Shown in pieces: positions 8,522 to 17,099 of a DNA stretch of 64,000 nucleotides (positions are counted from its first letter, which is position 1; every line of letters starts with the position of its first letter). Location of the stretch: positions 124,001-188,000 of the forward strand of contig CAVVAE010000002.1 in NCBI GenBank assembly GCA_963746185.1, given 5' to 3'. The notes below the pieces were generated by a model. The model did not search any database. It was not told the origin of the DNA and saw only the letters and a program-made list of their open reading frames with translations. The translations under genes and the position numbers were made by a program. Source of the stretch: CAVVAE01 sp963746185. Its GTDB lineage: Bacteria; Actinomycetota; Actinomycetes; Propionibacteriales; Nocardioidaceae.

Positions 8522-9166
8522 TCAGGACGTGGCCTGTCGTGCTGAGGCGGTCACGGTGACGGCGACGCGTGCCAGCTGGCAACCGTCGGGCGCGCTCTTG
8601 CGCATACCGAACGACACGTCGGAGGTCGTGATGCCGCGACTGGGTACGACGACCGGGTTGGCGAGTTGGTACTGGCCGGCCACGAAGGCTGCGGCCGGGC
8701 ACCCCGGCGAGTTGGCGGCGGAGACCGTCACCTGGTCGATGCTGATGGGAAAGGTGTTGGGGTTCACGTACGTCACCGGGAGGGCGCTCGCGCTGCCGGG
8801 GTACAGGTTCCGGAGGGAGCCGACGATCACGGTGAAGTCATCCGCCACGGGGCCGCTTCCCTCGGGTGGAGAGGGCTCGGCTGGCTCGTCGTCGCGCGGG
8901 TAGTTCGGGGTAACCACGGTGTGTCCCGCGCCGTTGACATCAGGGTCATGGTGGTGGTCAGGACGCTGGGTGGGGGTGGGGGCCGAGGTCGGCTCCGGGG
9001 TCGAGGTCGGCATCGCGATCTCGCCGCGGCCCTTGCCCTCGAGGTCCTTCAGTTGACGGTCATTGGCCGACGGACCAAGCACGGCGTACCCAGCCCACGC
9101 CAGCGAGGCGAGCCCGATAAGGGCCGCCACGATGGCGAGGTTGCGGGTGCGCCGGTGCTTGGTCAC
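8522..9166 (-). CDS. Membrane-anchored, proline-rich variant of the 150-residue family
   Basis: 214 residues from GTG 9166. A short basic N-terminus and one hydrophobic segment (RNLAIVAALIGLASLAWAGY) resemble the start of the 481-residue protein. The W-S-T-G motif is missing. A charged, proline/threonine-rich linker (about 45-108; TPEPTSAPTPTQRP) follows, then a domain like the mature part of the 150-residue proteins: VGSLRNLYPGSASALPVTYV, NPNTFPIS and two cysteines (NSPGCPAA, PDGCQLA). It lies 55 nt after copy C and is probably co-transcribed with it. It could tether or nucleate the small subunit at the cell surface (inference). Confidence 0.78.
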   Translation of the reverse strand: MTKHRRTRNLAIVAALIGLASLAWAGYAVLGPSANDRQLKDLEGKGRGEIAMPTSTPEPTSAPTPTQRPDHHHDPDVNGAGHTVVTPNYPRDDEPAEPSPPEGSGPVADDFTVIVGSLRNLYPGSASALPVTYVNPNTFPISIDQVTVSAANSPGCPAAAFVAGQYQLANPVVVPSRGITTSDVSFGMRKSAPDGCQLARVAVTVTASARQATS

Positions 9167-9197
9167 GTCAGATCTCTCCGTCGATGTTGCGTAGTAC

Positions 9198-9219
9198 TTG
9201 ATCAGTGCGTGCTGATCAA
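9198..9219 (-). promoter_or_regulatory. Intercistronic hairpin just after stop of copy C
   Basis: A perfect inverted repeat with arms TTGATCAG and CTGATCAA and a 6-nt loop. It begins 2 nt after the stop codon of copy C and precedes the 214-residue gene. Equivalent in position to those at 6467-6486 and 7618-7641. Confidence 0.6.
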
Positions 9220-9221
9220 GA

Positions 9222-9674
9222 TCAGCTGCTGACTCCGGTGACTGTCAGGTTGAAGCTGAACGTGGCGCCCTGGCAGGCGTCGTTCGCAGCGTTCGACATG
9301 GCGATCGACACGTTGCGTGAAGGCGACGTTCCGGCGGCCGGGATGACGTCAGACAGGACGACCGGGCTTCCGGAGATCGAGGCGACGTTGCAGCCAGCGT
9401 GGCCGGCATCCACCGTGAAGTTGCTCGCGGTGGCACCCGACAAGGTGACGGCGTAGGGGTTGGTGTTGGTGACGGTGAAGCTCACCGGCTTGGAGTTGGT
9501 GGGCGTCAGGCCAGAAGCGGTCCCGACCGAAACGGTCAGGGGAACGGCGGTGCCGCCGGTGGCGGTTCCGGAGCCCGTTCCGGTGGAGGTCCAAGCGGCG
9601 AAAGCAACTCCGGCGCCCATGAGGGCGAGGACTGCGGTGCCGATGATGGCGGTGCGACGAGTAGTGGTACGCAT
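9222..9674 (-). CDS. 150-residue secreted protein with SipW-cognate-like N-terminus (copy C)
   Basis: The signal region is identical to copy B (MRTTTRRTAIIGTAVLALMG then AGVAFAAWTSTGTGSG), followed by TATGGTAVPLTVSV. The mature domain keeps SKPVSFTVTNTNPYAVTL and cysteines 95 (HAGCNVAS) and 134 (NDACQGAT), but its middle (SGATASNFTVDAG, SGSPVVLSDVIPA) is closer to copy D. That suggests recombination between copies. Ribosome site GAAGGGAAACC. First gene of a two-gene unit with the 214-residue variant. Predicted exported; function not known. Confidence 0.84.
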   Translation of the reverse strand: MRTTTRRTAIIGTAVLALMGAGVAFAAWTSTGTGSGTATGGTAVPLTVSVGTASGLTPTNSKPVSFTVTNTNPYAVTLSGATASNFTVDAGHAGCNVASISGSPVVLSDVIPAAGTSPSRNVSIAMSNAANDACQGATFSFNLTVTGVSS

Positions 9675-10014
9675 TTCGACGGTTTCCCTTCAACGTGCCA
9701 GGGCGGGTAGTGCGTTTCGGGGGCTGCTGTGAAGCTCTCGAAACCCGGTGCACCGATGTGCGGTGCTGGCCTGACACGTTGAAGCATCACGGACTGAGGT
9801 TGATGCTTCAAGGATTCTGGGGACTGTCAGAACCTTCGATGAAGAGGACGAACCAGATGACTCTCTGTAGTCAACCTGGGGCCTCAACCGACATAGCCCG
9901 TCCGGGCTACAGGAAACTAGTCAATCTGGCTATCATGCCTGGTCATGACCACTTTCCGTACACGATTAGTCACTCTCTGCGATCGTGCAAGAATTCCAAA
10001 ATCGTCACGCGTTG
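9675..10014 (-). promoter_or_regulatory. Conserved leader/promoter region of module C
   Basis: Minus strand: GCAGAGAGTGAC, a perfect palindromic box TAGCCCGGACGGGCTATG (9909-9892), GACTACAGAGAGTCATCTGG (GTCATCTGG 179 nt before ATG), a 9-bp-arm hairpin GAAGCATCA...TGATGCTTC, CACCGCACATCGGTG, and the CCCTGGCA element near the ribosome site. The perfect palindrome makes this the best copy for reading the consensus of the family. Confidence 0.55.
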
Positions 10015-10015
10015 A

Positions 10016-10609
10016 CTACTCTGTGTAGTTGATGGCCGTCGGGCGACGTTCCCAGGAAAGGGAGATCTCGATCCTGCCTTCGTCGAAAAGGGAACTGATT
10101 CCGTGGTCGCTCAGGACCCGCTGAACCAGCTCGAGAAGGTCATCGCCGGGGGCGACGTTGGCACTCGATCCGTGCCACACGTTGAGCTCGAGCATCTGGT
10201 GCTCCACGGCGTGCCAGACATCAGAGTGGGTGAAGTAGGCGATGCCCCGAGGGCGGCCGCCGCGAGCCGCCTCGTGCTCGAGCCGCTCGTTCGCTGCCCA
10301 GTGGTCGTCGACGGCCTGCAGCACGATCACCCCGTCGGCCTCGAGCGCTGCGAAGGCGGCCTGGAGCCGGTCGAAGGCGGTCGGCTCGGGCCACTCCGAA
10401 GCCTGCGCGGCGAGCTCTGACCTGGCGTCCGCGACGTACGTGTCGGTCAGCTGCTGCGCGCGCTCGACGTCTTTGACCTCGGCGCTGACGGCATCAAACA
10501 CCTCGGCGCGCACCTGAGCAGCGTCGGTGTAGCCGGACCAGACCTGGACGCGCGCGAACGTGCGTAGCTGATCCAGCCTGGCGGCCTGGCCGGGACTCCC
10601 GATGGCCAC
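10016..10609 (-). CDS. Conserved hypothetical protein
   Basis: 197 residues, soluble, acidic, mostly alpha-helical by composition, no signal peptide. I recognise no enzyme motif. The stretch RPRGIAYFTHSDVWHAVE resembles conserved segments of actinobacterial proteins annotated only by a DUF number; I am not sure which. It begins 6 nt after pdxS ends and is presumably co-transcribed with it. The last codons (INYTE then TAG) contain ACTACACAGAGTAG, similar to a motif repeated in the upstream regions of the accessory block, so the boundary of that block falls exactly here. Confidence 0.75.
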   Translation of the reverse strand: MAIGSPGQAARLDQLRTFARVQVWSGYTDAAQVRAEVFDAVSAEVKDVERAQQLTDTYVADARSELAAQASEWPEPTAFDRLQAAFAALEADGVIVLQAVDDHWAANERLEHEAARGGRPRGIAYFTHSDVWHAVEHQMLELNVWHGSSANVAPGDDLLELVQRVLSDHGISSLFDEGRIEISLSWERRPTAINYTE

Positions 10610-10615
10610 CCGTCG

Positions 10616-11539
<924 letters not shown>

Positions 11540-11599
11540 TTTGCGCCTTAGATAGGGGTCTTGAGGGATGTCTTCATCCTACGACGCGCCGTGCCCGCC

Positions 11600-12103
11600 T
11601 CACAAAACCCGGTCGTCGAAGGAGATGGTGCGTGGAGCCGGTGCGCGGCCCGCGAGATGGAACCAACGCACCCGCCGCCGTTGCCGCAGCAGCATCGTGG
11701 TGGCGACGAGGTCGTTGTGGATCCGGCGGGCCATCGAGACCCGTCGGGCCGCCTCGACCAGATCGACCACGACCGGCCAGCGGCCCGCGTCTGGGAGTTC
11801 GATCGAATGCAGCGCGGCGGTCAGATCTGACTCGGCTTGCCACCGAGACTCCCCCGCAGACCCGTCCCTGGCACCCATGGCAGCGTCGAGGACAAGCAAC
11901 GCGGAGGCGGGATCGCCTAAGCCACCTCCGGCGAGTTCGATCGACAAAGCGCATCGGCGCGCCAGTGCGGCGTCCAAGGCCGACCGGGCCGCCTCACATC
12001 GCAAGTGCATGCGATCCAACCGACCTGCCGTCCAGGTCAGCCACGCGGTGCTCATGATCACGAGAAGGGCGGCTACCACCAACCACCAGAGCAAGGGGGA
12101 CAT
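11600..12103 (-). CDS. Conserved actinobacterial membrane protein between pimA and pdxS
   Basis: 167 residues. One N-terminal transmembrane segment (LLWWLVVAALLVIMSTAWLTW) is followed by a cytoplasmic helical region (RLDRMHLRCEAARSALDAALARR) reminiscent of LemA-type helices. It occupies the place of the small membrane protein found between pimA and pdxS in mycobacteria. The start overlaps the end of pimA by one base, so translation is probably coupled. Function unknown; the position suggests a link to envelope lipid metabolism. Confidence 0.8.
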   Translation of the reverse strand: MSPLLWWLVVAALLVIMSTAWLTWTAGRLDRMHLRCEAARSALDAALARRCALSIELAGGGLGDPASALLVLDAAMGARDGSAGESRWQAESDLTAALHSIELPDAGRWPVVVDLVEAARRVSMARRIHNDLVATTMLLRQRRRVRWFHLAGRAPAPRTISFDDRVL

Positions 12104-13224
12104 CAGCCGGGCTCCGAGCGACGGTCGACGATGGTCTCGTAAACGGCGAGGACATCGTCGGCAACCACAGACCAGTCATAGCGTCGTACGACGTCTGCGG
12201 CCCGGAGGCTGACCTCAGCACTGCCGCCCGGATCATCGAGCACCTGGCAGATCGCCCGCCCGAGGCCGTCAGCGTCACCCGTGGCGAACAGACGGCCGAG
12301 CCGCCCGTCGCCGAGGACGGCACGGAATGCTGGCAGGTCGCTGGCGACGACCGGGGTCGCCGCGGCCATCGCCTCAGCCAGCACGATGCCGAAGCTTTCT
12401 CCTCCCGTTTGCGGTGCGACATACACGGTGGCCGAGCGAAGCAGCTGCGCCCGATCCAGGTCGGAGAGCTGCCCGAGGAAGTTGACCCTGTCGCGTGTGG
12501 CCGGCGGCAGCGCATTCAGGACCGACGGCGGCACATCGCCTGGTCCGGCCACGAGCAGCCGGACATCCGGAAACTGCTCGAGCACCGCTGGCATCGCCGC
12601 CAGCAGCACGACCAGCCCCTTGCGAGGTTCGTCGATTCGGCCCAGGAACGCCAGCACCGGGCCGGGGTGACTCCATTCGGGCCGGACCTCGGCGTCATGG
12701 AACGTGGCACAGAACAACCCGTTGGGGATCACCACGGGTTCTCCCCCGAGGTGATGGACCAGCGTGGATCGGGCCGCCTCCGAGACGGCAATCCGGGCAG
12801 TGATCTTCTCCAGGCTGGGTCGCAGCAGGGTCGCCACCGACGACATCGTGCGAGACCTCAGATGGGCGGTATGGAACGTCGCGACGACCGGTTGCTCACA
12901 AGCCCACAAAGCAAGCAACGACACGCTTGGTGTTACTGGCTCGTGAACGTGGATGACGTCGAAGCCGCCCTCACGAAGCCACCTGCTGGTCCGCGCCGCC
13001 ACCCGCGGCCCAAACGCGAGCCGGGCCACCGATCCGTTGTAGGGAACAGCGACCGCCTTCCCCAGCACCTCGACGTAGTCCGGAAAGTCGTTGGCTGGGT
13101 CGCCCGGTGCCAGCACGCCCACCTCGTGGCCACGCTCGAGCAGAGCGACCGCGAGGTCACGCACGTGGTTCTGCACGCCGCCGGGAACGTCGAGGGAGTA
13201 CGGACAGACCAGGCCAACTCTCAT
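12103..13224 (-). CDS. pimA: Phosphatidylinositol alpha-mannosyltransferase
   Basis: 373-residue GT4 glycosyltransferase that transfers mannose from GDP-mannose to phosphatidylinositol on the cytoplasmic face of the membrane, the first step of PIM synthesis. It shows the PGGVQNHV loop near the N-terminus (acceptor/nucleotide site), HVHEPVTPS, FLGRIDEPRKGL (GT4 hinge and donor site) and the GGESFGIVLAEAMAAATPVV signature with the catalytic E-x7-E region. It overlaps the upstream acyltransferase by 4 nt (ATGA), so the operon is tightly coupled. Confidence 0.94.
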   Translation of the reverse strand: MRVGLVCPYSLDVPGGVQNHVRDLAVALLERGHEVGVLAPGDPANDFPDYVEVLGKAVAVPYNGSVARLAFGPRVAARTSRWLREGGFDVIHVHEPVTPSVSLLALWACEQPVVATFHTAHLRSRTMSSVATLLRPSLEKITARIAVSEAARSTLVHHLGGEPVVIPNGLFCATFHDAEVRPEWSHPGPVLAFLGRIDEPRKGLVVLLAAMPAVLEQFPDVRLLVAGPGDVPPSVLNALPPATRDRVNFLGQLSDLDRAQLLRSATVYVAPQTGGESFGIVLAEAMAAATPVVASDLPAFRAVLGDGRLGRLFATGDADGLGRAICQVLDDPGGSAEVSLRAADVVRRYDWSVVADDVLAVYETIVDRRSEPG

Positions 13225-14138
13225 TGTGAAGTGGCGAGGTCCGCCGTGAAGACCGTCTGCAGCATGTGCCAGTCCACCGGGTCGCGCCGGATGCCGGCCG
13301 AGAAGTGGTCCGAGACTTCTTGGGTCATCGCCTTGACGCCTTCCCGACCGGCCGCCATAGGGATCGGGTCACTGAAGTCGATGCGGAGCAACAGCCCATG
13401 GAACGTCAAGGTCGCGGCGACCAGCGGTGCGCCCGTCATCCGCGCCAGTGCTGCTGGCCCACCAGGCAACCGGGCCGCCTCCCCTAAGAGCTCGACCTCC
13501 ACTCCCGAGCCGGTCAGGTCTCGGTCGGCCAGCAGACACACGAGTCGACCAGCATCCAGCGCCATTCGCATCGCGGTGAGCGGGTGGTCGGTCCCGGTCA
13601 GAGGGATCACCTCCATGCCCAGCTCCTCGCGGTAGGCGACGAACCGGTCATAGAGCGCCTCCGGCCTCAGCCGCTCGGCGACCGTCGACACCGGCATCCC
13701 GGTCAGACAGGCCCAGGCCCCGGCGCGATCCCAGTTCGCCATGTGCGGCAAGGCCACGATGGCTCCACCGCCAGCCGCGAAGCCATCACGCAACGGCGCT
13801 TCGTTCGACGTCACGACGCCGTCGACGATGCGCTGCTGGGTCCACGACGGCAGGCGGAAAGCCTCGTGCCAGTAGCGGAAATAGGAGCGCATCGCCTTGG
13901 CCGTCAGCTCATCCAGCTGCTCGGCGCTGGCCTCGGGAACGGCTCGCCTCAGATTGCGCTCGAGCTGTACGACCCCAGTGCCCCGCCGCCGGAAGACCCG
14001 GTCGGCGGCGCCCTCGAGGAGCCGCTCGGCGACAGGTTCCGGAGTATGTCGGCTGATCGCCCAGCCCATTCCGAAGGCTTGTTCGATCAGCCGCTCTCGC
14101 GGGGGCATCGCACGGGTGGCGGACATGACCAAGCTCAA
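13221..14138 (-). CDS. Phosphatidylinositol mannoside acyltransferase (LpxL/HtrB-like)
   Basis: 305 residues of the lysophospholipid/lipid A acyltransferase superfamily; in mycobacteria the enzyme at this position (PatA) acylates PIM. The catalytic H-x4-D is seen as LPHMANWDRAG. Other family blocks are GVVQLERNLRRAVPEAS near the N-terminus and LLADRDLTGSGVEVELLGE (the E/D-x-G region). Soluble but membrane-associated. It sits between pgsA and pimA, as in other actinobacteria. Acyl-donor specificity cannot be read from the sequence. Confidence 0.9.
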   Translation of the reverse strand: MSLVMSATRAMPPRERLIEQAFGMGWAISRHTPEPVAERLLEGAADRVFRRRGTGVVQLERNLRRAVPEASAEQLDELTAKAMRSYFRYWHEAFRLPSWTQQRIVDGVVTSNEAPLRDGFAAGGGAIVALPHMANWDRAGAWACLTGMPVSTVAERLRPEALYDRFVAYREELGMEVIPLTGTDHPLTAMRMALDAGRLVCLLADRDLTGSGVEVELLGEAARLPGGPAALARMTGAPLVAATLTFHGLLLRIDFSDPIPMAAGREGVKAMTQEVSDHFSAGIRRDPVDWHMLQTVFTADLATSQ

Positions 14139-14142
14139 GAGC

Positions 14143-14763
14143 TCACGACGGGATGGTGGGGTCGGCCAATGCCTGACGTCGTACGAGAACCATCCGCTGG
14201 ATCACAGTGACGGTGCTCGCGACGGCCAACGCCCACAACACGATGCTCAGCAGGATCGGCGCGTCGAAGATGTCCGACAGACCGGCCATCACCAGCACAG
14301 AGACGAGGCGGTCTGACCGCTCCGCGATGCCGCCCTTGGCCTGCATGCCAAGGCTCTCGGCTTTCGCCCGGGTGTACGACGTGACCGACCCCATCACAAG
14401 CGCCCACAACGCGACGCAGGCTAGGAGCGTGTCGTCGCCGTCGCCGAAGAGCCAAATCGCGAGCCCGGCGAAGATTGCCGCATCACCGACGCGGTCAAGT
14501 GTCGAGTCGAGGAACGCACCCCATTTCGAGGACGTGCCGAGCGTCCTCGCCATGTAACCGTCGACCAGGTCAGAGAAGACGAAGGCCGTGATCACGAGCA
14601 CGCCGATGAGCAGCTCCCCCTGAGGGAAGAAGACCAGCGACCCGGCGACCACACCCAACGTCCCCACGATCGTCACCGCGTTGGGTGAGACGCCGAGCTT
14701 GATCAAGCCATGCGACACCGGCTTGAAGAGGTTGGTCCAGAATTGACGAAAGCGTTCGAGCAT
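14143..14763 (-). CDS. pgsA: CDP-alcohol phosphatidyltransferase, phosphatidylinositol phosphate synthase type
   Basis: 206 residues with about six membrane segments. The family motif D-x2-D-G-x2-A-R-x8-G-x3-D-x3-D is complete: Asp65, Asp68, Gly69, Ala72, Arg73, Gly82, Asp86, Asp90 (SDLVDGYMARTLG...GAFLDSTLD). In actinobacteria the enzyme at this locus condenses CDP-diacylglycerol with inositol phosphate. First gene of the PIM sub-operon. ATG 14763 is the natural start. Confidence 0.92.
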   Translation of the reverse strand: MLERFRQFWTNLFKPVSHGLIKLGVSPNAVTIVGTLGVVAGSLVFFPQGELLIGVLVITAFVFSDLVDGYMARTLGTSSKWGAFLDSTLDRVGDAAIFAGLAIWLFGDGDDTLLACVALWALVMGSVTSYTRAKAESLGMQAKGGIAERSDRLVSVLVMAGLSDIFDAPILLSIVLWALAVASTVTVIQRMVLVRRQALADPTIPS

Positions 14764-14936
14764 CGGGGAAGTGGTGCCCTTTCGGATCGTCAGCCGCCGT
14801 GGGGTCTGTCGGGCGGTTTCGTGGGACTTGATGCTACCGGGAGCACATCTTCACCTCCGCGGGTGCTGGCTGGGCTCTTGTATCACCCGCGTCATGGGTG
14901 AAAGGTGGACCCACGCAACGAGAAGGAGTGTGGCCC

Positions 14937-17099
14937 ATGTCAGGCAAACCAGCGGGGGCCGGTGCTGCTGAGTCGACGGCGCACCAGCCCACCACCCCCG
15001 ATGCCATTCGCAACGTCGTCCTCGTGGGCCCGGCTGGATCCGGCAAGACCACCTTGATGGAGTCGTTGCTGTTGGCCACCGGCGCGATCAACCGGATGGG
15101 GCGCGTCGAAGACGGCACCACCACGTCCGACTACGACGAGGCCGAGATCCGCCAGCAACGCTCGATCGGGCTTTCTCTTGCACCGGTCATGGTCGACGGA
15201 GTGAAGATCAACCTCCTCGACACCCCTGGGTACGCCGACTTCGTCGGTGACCTCCGCGCCGGCCTTCGCGCCGCAGACTGCGCCCTCTTCGTCGTCTCCG
15301 CGACCGAGGGCGTCGACGGCATCACGAAGGCTTTGTGGCAAGAGTGCGAAGCGGTCGGAATGCCGCGCTGCGTTGCGATCAGCAAGCTCAACCACCCCCG
15401 CGCCGACTACGCCGGAGTACTCGCTGCCGCGCAGCAGGCCTTCGGTGACAAGGTGCTCCCCCTCTACGTTCCGGTCTCTCACCCAGGCTCTGACATCGGC
15501 GACCTAGTCGCCCTGCTGTCTCAGACCGTGTCGGACTACTCCGGCGCCGACCAGGGCCGCAAGGTCCGGGAGGCCAACGAGGACGAGCAGCTGCTCATCG
15601 AGGAGCATCGCGGCACCCTGATCGAAGGCATCATCGAGGAGTCCGAAGACGAGAGCCTGATGGACCGCTACATGGGCGGCGAGGAGATCGACTTCGAACT
15701 GCTCGTGAACGACCTCGAGACGGCGGTAGCTCGCGGATCGTTCTTCCCCGTCGTACCCCTGTGTTCGTCGAGTGGCCTTGGCCTCGAAGAGCTGCTCGAG
15801 ATCATCACCCAGGCGTTCCCGCCCCCCTCGGAGCACCCGTTCCCAGCGGTCTACACCGTGGCAGGCAAGACCGTCGACAACCTCTCCTGTGACCCGAACG
15901 GCGCTCTGGTCGCCGAGGTCGTCAAGACAACTTCCGACCCGTACGTCGGCCGCATCTCGCTGGCCCGGGTGTTCTCCGGGACGGTCCGCCCCGACGCCAC
16001 GGTCCACGTCTCGGGTCACATCGGAGAGTTCTACGGTGACGACCGCGGCCACGAGGACCACGACGTCGACGAGCGCATCGGCGCTCTGTCGTCACCGACC
16101 GGCAAGACTCAGCGCCTCGTCGACGTGTGTATCGCCGGAGACATCTGTGCGATCGCCAAGCTCTCCCACGCCGAGACCGGCGACACCCTCAGCGACAAGG
16201 ACCAGCCGCTCGTGATGGAGCCCTGGTCGATGCCAGAGCCACTGCTCCCCATCGCCGTCGTCGCCCACGCGAAGGCCGACGAAGACAAGCTGGGACAAGC
16301 CCTGCAGCGGCTGTCGGCAGAAGACCCCACGGTGCGCATCGAGCACCACCCCGAGACCATGCAGCTGGTGTTGTGGTGCATGGGCGAGGCGCATGCCGAT
16401 GTGCTTCTTGACAGGTTGGCGGGTCGCTACGGCGTACAAGTCGACCAGGTCCCGGTGCGCGTTCCGTTGCGCGAGACCCTGGCCGGCTCGTCGAAGGGAC
16501 AGGGCCGACACGTCAAGCAAAGCGGCGGCCACGGCCAGTACGCCGTCTGCCAGATCGAGGTGGAGCCGATGCCTCCTGGTGCGGGTTTCGAGTTCGTTGA
16601 CAAGGTCGTCGGTGGATCCGTGCCACGGCAGTTCATCCCGAGCGTCGAAAAGGGAGTACGAGCCCAGTTGGTCAAGGGACTGAGCGCCGGCTACCCCGTA
16701 GTCGACATCAAGGTCACGCTGTTCGACGGCAAGGCGCACAGTGTCGACTCCAGCGACATGGCTTTCCAGACCGCTGGCGCGTTGGCCTTGCGCGAGGCGG
16801 CCGCGACTGCCGGGGTTCAGCTGCTCGAGCCGATCGACGAGGTCGACGTCTTGATCGACGACGACTTCGTCGGCGCGGTGATGGGTGACCTCTCGACCCG
16901 ACGAGCCAGGGTGCTGGGCACCGAGCCGGTCGCCCTCGGGCGCACCCTGGTGAAGGCGGAGGCGCCACAGCTGGAGCTGGTGCGCTACGCCACCGAGCTG
17001 CGGTCGTTGAGTCACGGCACGGGGAGGTTCTCTCGCAGCTTCGCCCGCTACGAACCCGTCCCGAGTCACGTCGCGTCCAAGGTGACCGCCGATCAGTAG
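14937..17099 (+). CDS. Elongation factor G-like protein EF-G2
   Basis: 720 residues with all EF-G domains. The GTPase part has the P-loop GPAGSGKTT (about 31-39) and DTPGYADF. The guanine-specificity motif reads SKLN (ISKLNHPRADY) instead of NKxD, and EF-G-like domains IV-V follow (SGGHGQYAVCQIEVEP, SHGTGRFSR). Actinobacterial EF-G2 paralogues bind the ribosome but do not replace FusA in translocation. ATG 14937 is chosen because AAGGAG sits 8 nt upstream; a GTG at 14898 is also open. Transcribed opposite to the surrounding PIM/thrS genes, so it looks inserted between pgsA and the HIT gene. Confidence 0.9.
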   Translation: MSGKPAGAGAAESTAHQPTTPDAIRNVVLVGPAGSGKTTLMESLLLATGAINRMGRVEDGTTTSDYDEAEIRQQRSIGLSLAPVMVDGVKINLLDTPGYADFVGDLRAGLRAADCALFVVSATEGVDGITKALWQECEAVGMPRCVAISKLNHPRADYAGVLAAAQQAFGDKVLPLYVPVSHPGSDIGDLVALLSQTVSDYSGADQGRKVREANEDEQLLIEEHRGTLIEGIIEESEDESLMDRYMGGEEIDFELLVNDLETAVARGSFFPVVPLCSSSGLGLEELLEIITQAFPPPSEHPFPAVYTVAGKTVDNLSCDPNGALVAEVVKTTSDPYVGRISLARVFSGTVRPDATVHVSGHIGEFYGDDRGHEDHDVDERIGALSSPTGKTQRLVDVCIAGDICAIAKLSHAETGDTLSDKDQPLVMEPWSMPEPLLPIAVVAHAKADEDKLGQALQRLSAEDPTVRIEHHPETMQLVLWCMGEAHADVLLDRLAGRYGVQVDQVPVRVPLRETLAGSSKGQGRHVKQSGGHGQYAVCQIEVEPMPPGAGFEFVDKVVGGSVPRQFIPSVEKGVRAQLVKGLSAGYPVVDIKVTLFDGKAHSVDSSDMAFQTAGALALREAAATAGVQLLEPIDEVDVLIDDDFVGAVMGDLSTRRARVLGTEPVALGRTLVKAEAPQLELVRYATELRSLSHGTGRFSRSFARYEPVPSHVASKVTADQ

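Noticed and set aside
4662..10014. Known riboswitch (c-di-GMP type I, cobalamin, ykoK and similar) in the leaders of the 150-residue genes
   Set aside because: None of the diagnostic cores of these classes could be found; the conserved pieces do not match any class I know.
12409..13635. 408-codon plus-strand frame opposite pimA and the acyltransferase
   Set aside because: Antisense shadow; the minus-strand products carry complete catalytic motifs.
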